Source of the DNA: Acanthaster planci | Taxonomy: Eukaryota > Echinodermata > Asteroidea > Valvatida > Acanthasteridae | Direction of reading: 5' to 3' | NCBI RefSeq assembly: GCF_001949145.1 | Contig: NW_019091421.1 | Coordinates: 1,550,173 to 1,614,172, forward strand | Length of the DNA stretch: 64,000 bases | Notes under the pieces: model-generated | Seen by the model: only the letters and a program-made list of their open reading frames with translations | Databases searched by the model: none | What the model was told of the DNA's origin: nothing | Translations under genes and position numbers: made by a program | Shown here: positions 52,450 through 61,310 of the stretch, piece after piece | Layout: the number at the start of each line of letters is the position of its first letter | How positions within the stretch are numbered: position 1 is the first letter of the stretch

Positions 52450-53850
52450 TTGATGATACTACTCGGCGGGAATGTTTATGCTAACCCCGGCCCTGCTAAA
52501 ATTCCTGTGATATCTGTAATAAATCAGTGAGGAAAAATCAGCGAAGTCTTCGGTGTGACAGTTGTGATGCCAATTATCAAATAGACTGAATAAATGTTAT
52601 GCCTACATCATCATGGCTTTGCCGCACATGCGTTTGTTTTCACTTGCCTCTTTTGTAAGACTCATTTTTTGTTGATTCATTTGAGGAAGGGGATGGATCT
52701 GTACCCATTCCCCTTTCCTAGCCCTCCCCTTCTGGAGACACGTCAACTCCTGGAGACTTTCATCATTTCTAATGCACGAAGCATTAAAAACAAAATCATA
52801 GAGCTTTGTGCATCGCTGGATTCTGCTCAACCAGATTTTCTTGGGATTACATTAGCATGGCCGACTGCGGACAATTTGTTATTGAACCTACCTTTCAAAG
52901 CTACAATTTCGTCACATTTAGACATAATCGTAACACTGGTCATGCGACTGAACGTAAAGGTGGGGTGTTCTAATTGCATTTAAATCTAATCTCTGCCCTT
53001 GTCATGTTCCCGTGCTTGAACATGTAGACTTCAAGATCTCCTGTGTAGAAATATACCCCGCAGTAGCCAGTGGCTGCTTTGTGTCCTGTGTCGACTTCCA
53101 CTTACTGCGGTAAACTTCATACTGATATCCAGCTTGCACTTATTACTAACCATCGATGTTTCATTGTTGCTGGCGACTTTAATGTTCGCTGGGCTGATCC
53201 TGATTCAACGAATACACAGGGTCTGGCCCTTGTTACGTCGGCAATGGACTTGATTCAACTTGTGGTGATGTTACACCTCAGTGTCAGCATAACCAAGAGA
53301 ATGAAACTATCAATGACCTTGTGTTTACAGATCATCCGTACTTGGTTAGCTCTGTAGTAACTGTCCTAATCCAGTGATGAGTGACCATCATGCATTGCAG
53401 AGTTCAACCAGCAAGATCAGTCATGAGGCAGTTGCTGTCTCTGAAACATGCTAATTTTGAACACTTAAATAAATTACTTAGCTTAGCTCAATGTAACCTT
53501 TCGAGGGAGAAAGCAGTAGCAATTGTAATATTGATGTTGCTTGGAATGGATTTTTGGACTCGTTTAAAGCCTCAGCGCATACTCCCATTCCTCGTAACTT
53601 GACACAGTACTCAAAACATCTATGTCCTTGGATGCAACTATGAAGCATTTGTTTAAAAACAAACAAACAAACACCCCCAACAAACACACCAACAAACAAA
53701 CAAAACGCTGTGCCCAGTGAACATTCGCTGTTGACCAATCGAACTCCGATCAGAAAGGTCGTAAAATGGTTACAATTGTCCTTACAGGAACCAGGAAATA
53801 ATAATATTTTTATAAATTTGACTAAAAACCCTTGAAATTGCATCTTTCGG
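52450..53850 (+). mobile_element. Decayed non-LTR retrotransposon, 5' part: 2A-like motif, PHD-like finger, AP endonuclease, linker
   Basis: Near 52468-52497 the frame reads GGNVYANPGP, ending in the NPGP of 2A-like ribosome-skipping peptides. In the next frame, about 52506-52630, comes a PHD-like finger (CDIC, KSVRKNQRSLRCDSCD, WLCRTC). The 52594-52983 frame contains NARSIKNKIIELCASLDS and DFLGIT, the N-terminus of an AP-type endonuclease. The 53070-53357 frame contains FIVAGDFNV, the endonuclease GDFN motif, and SDHHAL follows near 53380. After that comes the endonuclease-RT linker (WNGFLDSFK near 53540, IPRNL). Frameshifts and stops separate these pieces. Known CR1/L2-type elements of sea urchins and amphioxus have this order. 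The RT domain is absent. Confidence 0.85.
53660..53706. repeat. (CAAA)n simple repeat inside a LINE fragment
   Basis: Repeated AAACAAACAAACAAACA interrupted by a short C-rich patch. It is shorter in the sister LINE copy near 56260. Confidence 0.85.
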
Positions 53851-54115
53851 TTTCAATTAACCTGATTTAAAATTTTTGTTTTCCAGTTTTAACCCCGACT
53901 TTTGATGCTTTTTTGCTTTTATGCTAATGTTATTTGCATATTCACGAGACAAACTGTGATGTCATCCAAGGCATTGAATCTCAATGTTGCACCGATTTGT
54001 GCACAGAAAATTTCTAGATTTTTGTAACCACTACTATGACAGATTTTATTTCCTATTGCAATTTATTGTTGTGTAAGTATATGGCAGTAATTCAACAAAT
54101 ATCCTTTTCACAGAA

Positions 54116-54349
54116 ATGTTCCCAGATAGCAAATTTGGTTCACAATTTGAACATGAAAACATGCAACCTGAACCATGTCTTCCTGGATTTACATCAGTGC
54201 AAAAGCGCCCTAACTTGTCCATAAGTGCTTGGTCAATTTTCAGTTCACGAAACTCAAAAAAGATTTCAAACAGTCTTCATACATGGGAGAAGAGTATAGA
54301 GATACACAAAAAGTGGTTCCAAGAAAAATTCATGTCCTGGTTCCTTTAA
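54116..54349 (+). other. Open frame with possible acceptor, unrecognised
   Basis: After TTTTCACAG (54114) an open frame of about 77 codons runs to a TAA, with Lys/Ser/Trp-rich sequence (PGFTSVQKRPNLS, THTWEKSIEIHKKWFQEKF-like). No family is recognised. Its end overlaps the start of the repeat block beginning near 54345, so it may be part of a transposon. Confidence 0.15.
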
Positions 54350-54795
54350 GTATCATGATCACAGAGTGAAACGGTTTGTACATAGCTTGTAGATTTAAAT
54401 TATGATTCCCTGACAAGACATTTCAGTTGGAATGCGTGAACTCATTGACTTTTCCAACAGCTTATTTCTTTGATCCAGCTCTGGAGTAAATAATTGATAA
54501 ATGGAGGGGAAATTGCACAGACGCAGGAAGTATAAGTAAACCATAATAAAATGAATATAATACATAATATTGAGTGTCAAACTCACATTTTTCCTAGCCA
54601 AAATCTTTTACTTATGTAGACAAATTGATTTCAGTTAGGTTTTGGTTGTAACACGTCGATATAATAAAATGCAAGCGTGATCAAACTCCAACACCGAATG
54701 AGCCCAGAAAAAACGCCAAGGTCAGAGGTAGAGAGCACAGTATTTGCTGCTTGTTATGTTAGTCTACGACCTATTGATTCAGTATAATAGAACCA
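54345..54795. repeat. Repeat module R1, left copy
   Basis: Matches 62755-63205 over about 430 bases at roughly 90 percent by eye (for example GTACATAGCTTGTAGATTTA, TTTCAGTTGGAATGCGTGAA, AAACTCCAACACCGAAT). Confidence 0.9.
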
Positions 54796-54999
54796 GTCTG
54801 TCAACAGAGTAACACTTCATGCACATACCTATGCACGTGTATTATGTGTAGTGTTTGAAAGTACATTTGTATTGAAGTCAAACAGCGGCGACAACTTTCT
54901 GAAAAGCGATGGATAATGCTTGGTAAATTCAGCTCACGGTAAATGCGAGTGTGGAAGGCCAATTAATGACGAGTGGCATCACTCCAACCAACAACTCCA

Positions 55000-55145
55000 A
55001 ACTCCAACACCGAATAAGCCCTGAAAAATTGCCAAAGTCAGGGGCAGAGGGCATACAGTCGTTGCCGCTTGTGAGTCAACGGGCTATTGATTCAGTATAG
55101 TGTTCTCCGTGACCGCATAACACTAATTTTCCACATTTAGGAAGA
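55000..55145. repeat. Repeat module R2, left copy
   Basis: AAACTCCAACACCGAATAAG ... GTGACCGCATAACACTAATT matches 63098-63240. It also overlaps in content with the tail of R1 at 54683-54790, so this piece is itself duplicated. Confidence 0.85.
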
Positions 55146-55689
55146 AATGTTATTAGAATAATTATTGACAGCTTAGCACTTTTTCTATTGCAATGTATTT
55201 ATTTCTTCCCCCGTAACCGATAGAAATCATGTACAAAACCACTCGAGTGTCTGTGTATATAGGAAGCAATTTGCAGGTGGAAAACCCCTGTCTCTGTATG
55301 GATCAGTAAGAGACACATTCGAGGGGTTAACCTACCCATAAGGCCATAGCTCCATGACTGAGTGGCATAAAAACGATTGTCATCTCTAGTACGCTGTACA
55401 AACCACGTTAGCTTTCATGACTAGCACATGTTAACACAAACACGGAAACAAGAAATGTCATGTAAGTGTTCACCTATTGCATTTTGATTACAGTTGTAGG
55501 TCTAGCTATAGCTTGAACAGTAACAGCGTTTTTCTTTCCATGTTGATCCAGTTGTATTCTTTGCATTAGAACGTTAAATAATTTATTCGTTCATTCTGAA
55601 GTAGCTCAAGGGCTGTTCATTTTAACTCCAATTTGAGCACAGGTTCACGATTATCCTTCAATCCGAGGAAAAGATTATTCATTATTATT

Positions 55690-55806
55690 TAATCTTATGA
55701 GCAAAAAATTTCAAAACTGAAGCACTCAAGAAGAATTCAAGTTGAAAGTACTTGCAAAAAGCATTCAAATTTGGGCGCGTTCTCGGCCAAGAACAGATTC
55801 AAGTAA
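55690..55806. repeat. Repeat module R3, left copy
   Basis: TTATGAGCAAAAAATTTC ... GGCCAAGAACAGATTCAAG matches 63890-64000, where the window ends. Confidence 0.85.
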
Positions 55807-56087
55807 ATTGGCTGGGCTTTGGTGGTATTAGGAAGGAGAATTAAAAATTCCCAATGGGCTTGCAGCTTCTGCATCATTTTGCCATCAGACCGTCACATAA
55901 AAAGCCAAATATCGTTGACAGTTCTGCATCGAAATAAAAACAACACAATTTTGGTTAATAACTCAACCAAAGAGAATTGAAATATATACCGGTATCTCTC
56001 AGGGAAATAGGAGTAGATAATTAGAACTTAGTTTGATGTTGTGAAATACAACTACAAGACATTATAGGCCTTGAACATAATTGAAAG

Positions 56088-56552
56088 CTCGATGTAATCT
56101 TTCATGGGAGAAAGCGGTAGCAATGGTAATATTGATGTTAATTGGAATGGGTTTTTGGACTCGTTTAAAGCCTCAGCGCATACTCCCATTCCTCGTAACT
56201 TGACACAGTACTCAAAACATTTTTGTCCTTCGATTGATGCATCTATAAAGCAGTAAACACAGCAACAAACAAACAAGCAAAACGCTATGCCCAGTGAACA
56301 GGCGCTGTTGACTATTAGAACTCTGACCAGAAAGGTCGTAAAATGGTTACAATTGTCCTTAACATTTCTTATTCAAGATATGTTAACAAGCTTTTTTGTG
56401 GGAAGAACGGTGACAAAAAACGTTTCTTTGCTTTTATACGCATCAGGAGGAAAATTCCCTGGCCTCCAGTTTTTAATCGTCATGGTGAGGTTGTACGTAA
56501 ATTAGACTTGATTTCTCAGCTGTTTGGCGAGTATTTAAAATGCCAAAAATAA
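56088..56552 (+). mobile_element. Second copy of the same LINE, endonuclease-RT linker and start of RT region
   Basis: 56088-56365 is about 85-90 percent identical by eye to 53488-53790, including TTTTTGGACTCGTTTAAAGCC and the CAAA-rich patch. It then continues where the other copy stops. The 56343-56552 frame reads YVNKLFCGKNGDKKRFFAFI, the Y.N.L......KFW.FI pattern that precedes the RT palm in CR1/L2-type elements. It ends about 200 bases before the receptor start codon. Confidence 0.75.
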
Positions 56553-56601
56553 TTTTCTTCCTTGATTTAATAATGGTTGGGTGTTCAAAAGTAATATTTA
56601 G

Positions 56602-56694
56602 TGACTCGAAATGACTCGAGCTAAATACTTGACTGGACTCGACTGTTTTGCCTAATGACTCGACGCCGACGGTCATTACGTTAGAATGACTCGA
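56602..56694 (+). promoter_or_regulatory. Cluster of four TGACTCGA octamers just upstream of the receptor start codon
   Basis: Exact TGACTCGA copies lie at 56602-56609, 56612-56619, 56656-56663 and 56687-56694, with a related GGACTCGAC near 56636. All are within 160 bases of the exon 1 ATG. The octamer contains TGACTC, the core of a bZIP (AP-1) half-site pair with an altered last base (TGACTCG instead of TGACTCA). A promoter-proximal enhancer cluster is a plausible reading; a degenerate simple repeat is the alternative. Confidence 0.35.
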
Positions 56695-56760
56695 CTCGAG
56701 TAACTATTATGTCTGACAACAGTTCTTGCCACTGTCTTTTGTAAATTTGTAGATACCATC

Positions 56761-56896
56761 ATGTGTCTCACAAAATCACTGCAGGCGGTAAGTTGGCTTC
56801 TTTGCCTGTTCACCCTTGGGAGTTGTACGCTTATACCCCCCAGACACGTCAGGCTGAAGCGTGCCAGCGCTAACATCGGAAGAAACATTGGGGATG
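56761..56896 (+). CDS. Receptor exon 1: signal peptide and furin-like site
   Basis: The ATG at 56761 opens a frame whose first 22 residues are a classic secretory signal (MCLTKSLQAV then a Trp-Leu-Leu-Cys-Leu-Phe core ending Gly-Ser-Cys). It continues through a basic stretch with RLKR at residues 31-34. The frame reaches the donor GGATG|GTGAGC at 56896/56897 in phase 1, which matches exon 2. Reading past the donor meets a stop within a few codons, which supports splicing. No other in-frame ATG lies upstream close enough to preserve the signal peptide. Confidence 0.85.
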
Positions 56897-59800
56897 GTGA
56901 GCTCATGCAAAGAGTTTAACAATGTCAGTTTCTAATTTCAAACTCACACACATTCTCCCGTGTGTGCACATCTTCATGTATTGGGGATGGGGTTGTATTA
57001 TTCGCGCGCAGTCATTTGCGCACAAGTACTCCTGAGTGGAGACGTCAATTCACCATGAAAACCGACAACTGTTCTTTTTCCGTTCTCTCTTACTTTTCAT
57101 TATATTTTCTCATTTTTTTTCTCATTTTTCCAGCGTAGAGGTAATGCTAAGTATTTTTGACAAGTCCAAATTGCCTTGAACAAAAGGCCCGATTTCTTTG
57201 ATCTTCTGTTGCAGAGGGGAAAAATAAGATATGTCGAGACCATTTTAATTCCTCGGACTTTATTTGGGTGCCTGTGTTGAACAAGTGTGAGCCTTGCACC
57301 TTTGCTTGTGCCAAATCAACTGAGCCATACTGCCAAGCATGTCATGCAGGTAGGTTCCGCTTCAGGGACTTCATTTTCATTCTTACTTTTATGTACAGTT
57401 TGAGATGGAAAATAACAATAAAAGCCACTAAGGTCAGAGAATGCGATCACGATAAAACTACAAACCAAAACCATAATCACTTTTTATGCTACCCGATATC
57501 ATGCACCAAATTGTATGATGCGCTACGGGAAACAATAATTAACCTTTTCTTTCCATCACAACTAATCGGAATAACCGAAGAGAAAAGAAAAGAAAAGGTT
57601 CCAAATTTTACTCTTTATAAGAGTAAATAAGAGTATAATCTTCTAGAGGATTAACGGCGCATGCGGAGCAAACACGTACCGGTACATAGTGCTTTTCCAT
57701 GCGTGTCTCATTTCAGAGAAACTCACCTAGTGTGTTAACATGCAATAGGCCTAATGCCACATTTCCCCAGACTGTTTTAACGCAATATCAAAGGTCGACC
57801 GTACCAGTCGGCGCTCACGATGTACTATATTTACAAATATAGTACATGAGGAAATTGCTTGATTGCGCAACCCTGCGGGGAAAGTCCGAACATGGAATTA
57901 TCAATAGGTCTATTATTTGCATGCCTGTCTGCTGTCTGGGTCAATGTCAATGGGGTTCAGAGACTGTTTTAGTCTCTTCGTTGATGTGTCTTTTTTGGTT
58001 GTATTTTTCCTTATGTTTTTTAAACGCTTTTTTTTTACAGGAGAGACAGGTGTGAGTGACAGATTATCATGCATCATGATGGTACAATGGATTATAATAA
58101 AATATGTACAACACTGATTAGAAATTAGTTTTGCTGAAGATGAGATCTTGGTTCCGCTACAAAAATACATATTTTTTTCAATACGAACATTTTCGACGTT
58201 CTCGTTGACCATGACATTGGATTGTTAGAGCAATGCACTTTATACGACTTGTCAGTCGTTTATCTTTACTTTAGTTACGTGAAAATAGTGATTGAAAACA
58301 AAGGTATTTAACCAAAACAGTAAATTTTAAAGCTTATCAGCAGATTAACATTGAGGGAACTTTTTCATGTAAGAAATTCTCCGCACTTTAACCATAAATG
58401 TCTGAACTATTACTGGTCCATGAGCCTGGAGACTGAAGAGAGAAAGATATTTGATCGCAGTTTTCCCATAAGTTTTAACTTCTAATTCTCAATGTTACAT
58501 TCGGCAGACTTATCCCTTTTCTAATTTCCAATCTCGTTACAGAATTAGATGCAGTCTGTTAGCTCAAAATTAACATTATTAACAATGCCATGTAGAATTG
58601 AAGAGAGAATGATTGGATAAGTCTATTTGTATATATCTTGTGATTTGCTCTAAGACTGAACGATTCGTGTGATTTGTTTGCGAAACTGCAACTTTGCAGG
58701 ATCAACAACTACACAGACAACTGGGAAAAGATCAACCCCAGCCCCGACTGCCCAACCTTCTACGATGGCTGCCCCCAATGTTACAGATGGCCCTAGACCA
58801 CCCCCTGGATATGACGAAAATACCAGCGGGGACTCCGCGGAGGGTCCACCGAGCAGCGAAGCAGGAAAGAGCGATGGCGGCGGGAACGGGGAAAGTGAGC
58901 ATCTTGGACAAGGTTTGTGTTGAATCACAGTAGACCTGTTAAGAATGCGGGGCGATGGCCTTGTTTGGAATCGATCCTTATCTGGGGACATTTAATTTTG
59001 GAAACCGGAAAATGCTGTTTAATTGTTAATACCTTGTGTGCTCTCTTGCTGTGATTTTACACTGTTGTAATCCTACTGGTTCCCATGTACAGGAAATGTT
59101 CCCTGGTGGGTGATTCTGCTGGTTCTAGGTCTCGCCATTATTTTTGGCATCCTCTTGGTGCTGGTTTTGCTTCATCACAAGAAAAAGCAAGGTGTGGCTC
59201 AAAATGTTTTATTTTGTCTTATATATTTTAAGTCTTTCAGTGCTGTTGAAATAAAGGTGCTTGCAGAATCGGTGCCATTCTAAACTATTATTAAATGTTG
59301 CTTCTGCTAATACCTTTCAATGACCATTACATTATTTGTACAACCATAGTTCGATGACCAACACTACGTTAATGGCACAAAGGTGCTAAAAGTGATTCAG
59401 AATGTGATACGGTGTTGTGCTGACCGTCTGTATCTCCTAGCATGCATAATCCGTCAAATTTTGTTGGTTTACGAAAATACAATGATTCTGATTGTTGTGC
59501 CTTGTTCACCAAGTAGCGCGTAACACAGAACTGTTTCTCATTTGTCAGAGACGTTGTTTGGGTGATGTCGTTGTTTTCACACCAAAGTGAATAAAACGTA
59601 GCCGACAACAGTAAACAAACAAAATTTATCACGAGTAGAACATCAAGCACATTACTGACTGTTACATTCACCTCACACGTCGCACTGTTTACTCTTTTAC
59701 TTGATAATACAGTTTGTTAGGTTTATTAAGCACGTTTGTGAGATTTTGTCCTGATTTCAAGGGGCGGGTGAACCGGAGGTCCAAGCCGAGCCAAACCCCG

Positions 59801-59955
59801 AGACGATTCCACTCTCTGTGCAGGAGAGCCAGCCAGCAGCTTCAAGCCACCCGTTGGATCGAGATGTCGGCAGGGTCGTAGCAAGAGACGGCCCCACCTG
59901 CGATGTGCATCCTCAGCTGGAGTCCAGCAGTACCGAATTTCAAGATCAGGAGTGA
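56761..59955 (+). CDS. TNF-receptor-superfamily-like type I membrane receptor with one cysteine-rich module, five exons
   Basis: The coding exons are 56761-56896, 57215-57349, 58700-58912, 59093-59191 and 59762-59955, giving 777 nt and 258 residues plus a TGA stop. Every intron is GT-AG and phase 1, which makes each internal exon an in-frame cassette. Residues 1-22 form a signal peptide (basic start, Trp-Leu-Leu-Cys-Leu-Phe core). R31-L-K-R34 is a furin-type site. Residues 52-88 hold six cysteines (52, 70, 73, 77, 85, 88) with the W..V.L.KC..C...C pattern of the short single-module TNF receptors (Fn14, BCMA, TACI). Residues 92-161 are a Ser/Thr/Pro/Gly-rich stalk. Residues 165-188 are a transmembrane helix followed by a HHKKK stop-transfer cluster. 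In the tail, S213-V-Q-E216 fits the TRAF2-type consensus [PSAT]-x-[QE]-E. There is no death domain. The expected role is a cell-surface receptor for a TNF-family ligand, signalling through TRAF adaptors. The family is inferred from architecture; orthology to any one vertebrate receptor is not established. Confidence 0.85.
57215..57349 (+). CDS. Receptor exon 2: six-cysteine ligand-binding module
   Basis: The acceptor is a pyrimidine-rich tract ending TTGCAG at 57214 and the donor is GCAG|GTAGGT at 57349/57350; both junctions are phase 1. The exon encodes residues 47-90, with cysteines spaced C-x17-C-x2-C-x3-C-x7-C-x2-C and an N-glycosylation site N57-S-S. The C-x2-C-x3-C core is as in BCMA, while the Trp and Leu-Asn-Lys before the second cysteine recall Fn14. 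The assignment between these two families is unresolved. Confidence 0.85.
57820..57847. repeat. 12-bp perfect inverted repeat in receptor intron 2
   Basis: The left arm ATGTACTATATT (57820-57831) and right arm AATATAGTACAT (57836-57847) are exact complements around a 4-base loop. The rest of intron 2 (57350-58699) shows no recognised repeat or exon. Confidence 0.6.
58700..58912 (+). CDS. Receptor exon 3: Ser/Thr/Pro/Gly-rich extracellular stalk
   Basis: The exon lies between acceptor TTTGCAG (58699) and donor CAAG|GTTTGT (58912/58913), both phase 1. It encodes about 70 residues with no cysteine, starting with a Thr-rich run (STTTQTTG) and moving to Pro-rich and then Gly/Ser/Glu-rich sequence. 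Potential N-glycosylation sites are N117-V-T and N131-T-S. The composition is that of a mucin-like spacer, likely O-glycosylated, holding the single cysteine module away from the membrane. Confidence 0.8.
59093..59191 (+). CDS. Receptor exon 4: transmembrane helix
   Basis: Acceptor TGTACAG ends at 59092 and donor CAAG|GTGTGG falls at 59191/59192; both are phase 1. The 99-nt exon encodes NVPWW followed by about 21 uninterrupted hydrophobic residues and then HHKKKQ, a typical type I stop-transfer arrangement. The whole exon is essentially the membrane segment. Confidence 0.85.
59762..59955 (+). CDS. Receptor exon 5: cytoplasmic tail with TRAF-type motif and stop
   Basis: The acceptor is TTTCAAG ending at 59761, entered in phase 1. 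The exon encodes 63 residues rich in Glu, Pro, Ser and Gln and ends in TGA at 59953-59955. SVQE at residues 213-216 fits the short TRAF-binding consensus of TNF receptors. No death domain or kinase is present. No canonical AATAAA was found in the next 350 bases, so the 3' end of the transcript is unresolved. Confidence 0.78.
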
Positions 59956-60634
59956 AAGGGTCTTGAGAAGAGGGTCTGGGTCGGCCTGATGTCAAGAGAC
60001 GGGAGAGTCTTTGTTTCTAAAATCGCTGAATTATTTTACGACTTGATATTGATTTGTTGATTTCGCTAATGCAGCTCGTTTTTCTAACTTTTTCAACGCA
60101 ATTAATGAACCAAAACCCAGACCCTTGCCCTTGTTTATGGTACCATAAGATCTCCGTAACATTTCAACTTGTGCTCTGTCTGCTTTCTGGTCGTCACTAT
60201 ACGAAAGACCACATCACACAATTTGAAATGTTTTGAACCTCTTCTTGTTGTATTTGGAGCTGTTTCTACAAGGCATCACACCTTTAATTTTATGTAATAT
60301 TTGGAAGCTGATCTCCTTTTCTTGCGTGTAGTGTAGACATCATTTTGTTTTTCATCAAACCTTTCCGGACATAATGTTTCAGCTTTTTTTCTTCCGTTTG
60401 CATGAATCAAGACATACCAAAACAAAACAGAGTCAAGTCTGTATCGAAAGCTCACATGAGCCCGCTTATAAAAAAAGGGAACGACGTGACGTTTCGTCTC
60501 TCTTTCAAAAGATTGGAACTCACTGACAAAATGGGGCGTCATAGAAACACATGTTGCAATGTTCTGTGCCAAATGTGTTATTGATCTCCATAATGTTACA
60601 AGCTATGATGTTAAAACTTGCACAATTTTTATAG

Positions 60635-60816
60635 GTACATCGGTCTGTATTTCCATAATATGGAGTATGATAAGAAGCCCCAAAATGGGGCAACTACCAG
60701 AACTGCAGTTGTTGAAAATGTTCGTCAGTGTGACGGATATATTGAAGGGGCACGAGAGGCCCCGTATACCTGCAGATTAGATTGGCGTCTAAGCAGGAAT
60801 TTTCTTTGTCGTCGAG
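60635..60816 (+). CDS. Candidate internal exon of unknown gene
   Basis: An open frame of about 60 codons lies between a TTTTTATAG acceptor (60634) and a GTCGAG|GTAAGT donor (60816/60817), close to the ideal donor. It starts on the third base of a codon and ends after the first base of one. The peptide contains three cysteines (QCDGY, YTCRL, FLCRR) in its second half. I do not recognise the domain. A diverged tandem copy follows at about 60970-61310, in which the donor has become GAGATAG and the frame is broken. It lies 0.7 kb after the receptor stop, so it could be an alternative exon or belong to another gene. Chance is not excluded. Confidence 0.35.
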
Positions 60817-60969
60817 GTAAGTAGCAGTCATTTGCTTTGGTTAAAACTCGGGGACAAGTGACGGCGCAGGAGAAGAGTAGTGTAGGCCTACTTGGGACCG
60901 CGCCGAATAGCGAACTGCATCGTGAAACGCGTCTGTTCTCTATGAAAATATTGTCCACGATGGATTCCC

Positions 60970-61310
60970 AAAATGTTAAAAGCTATAGGATGCTGAAAGC
61001 TTATTTTATAGTTTCCGTTTACATTTTGGGGAATATCCAGTGCGACAAGTTGCCCCAAAATGAGGGCAAGACAAGTTATGCTGCAATTGAGGAAAAATAA
61101 TCGTCAGGTGTGACGATGAAGGGCCAAGAGGGGTCCTGTATGCCATCACTCGCGTCTGGGGAGGAATAGATTTTCCTGCCGTCGAGATAGTTGGCAGTCT
61201 TTTGTTGAGTTAAAACTCGCGGACAAATTACGGCGCAACGAAAGAGTGCCGTAGCGTACTCGGGACACTGCCGAGTGAACTAAGTCGTGAATCACGTCTG
61301 TTCATAACAA
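60970..61310 (+). pseudogene. Decayed tandem copy of the 60.6 kb exon-like unit
   Basis: The sequence parallels 60590-60945 along its length: shared blocks include the run around CCCCAAAATG, TCGTCAG-TGTGACG, TTTTCCTGCCGTCGAG versus TTTTCTTTGTCGTCGAG, TTAAAACTCG-GGACAA and GTGAA-CGCGTCTGTTC. Stops interrupt the equivalent reading frame and the splice donor is lost. Confidence 0.55.

Noticed and set aside
59369-59671. Antisense 100-codon frame in receptor intron 4 with a hydrophobic N-terminal segment
   Set aside because: It starts at GTG, not ATG, and has no partner exon. The hydrophobic stretch alone is not enough to call a gene.
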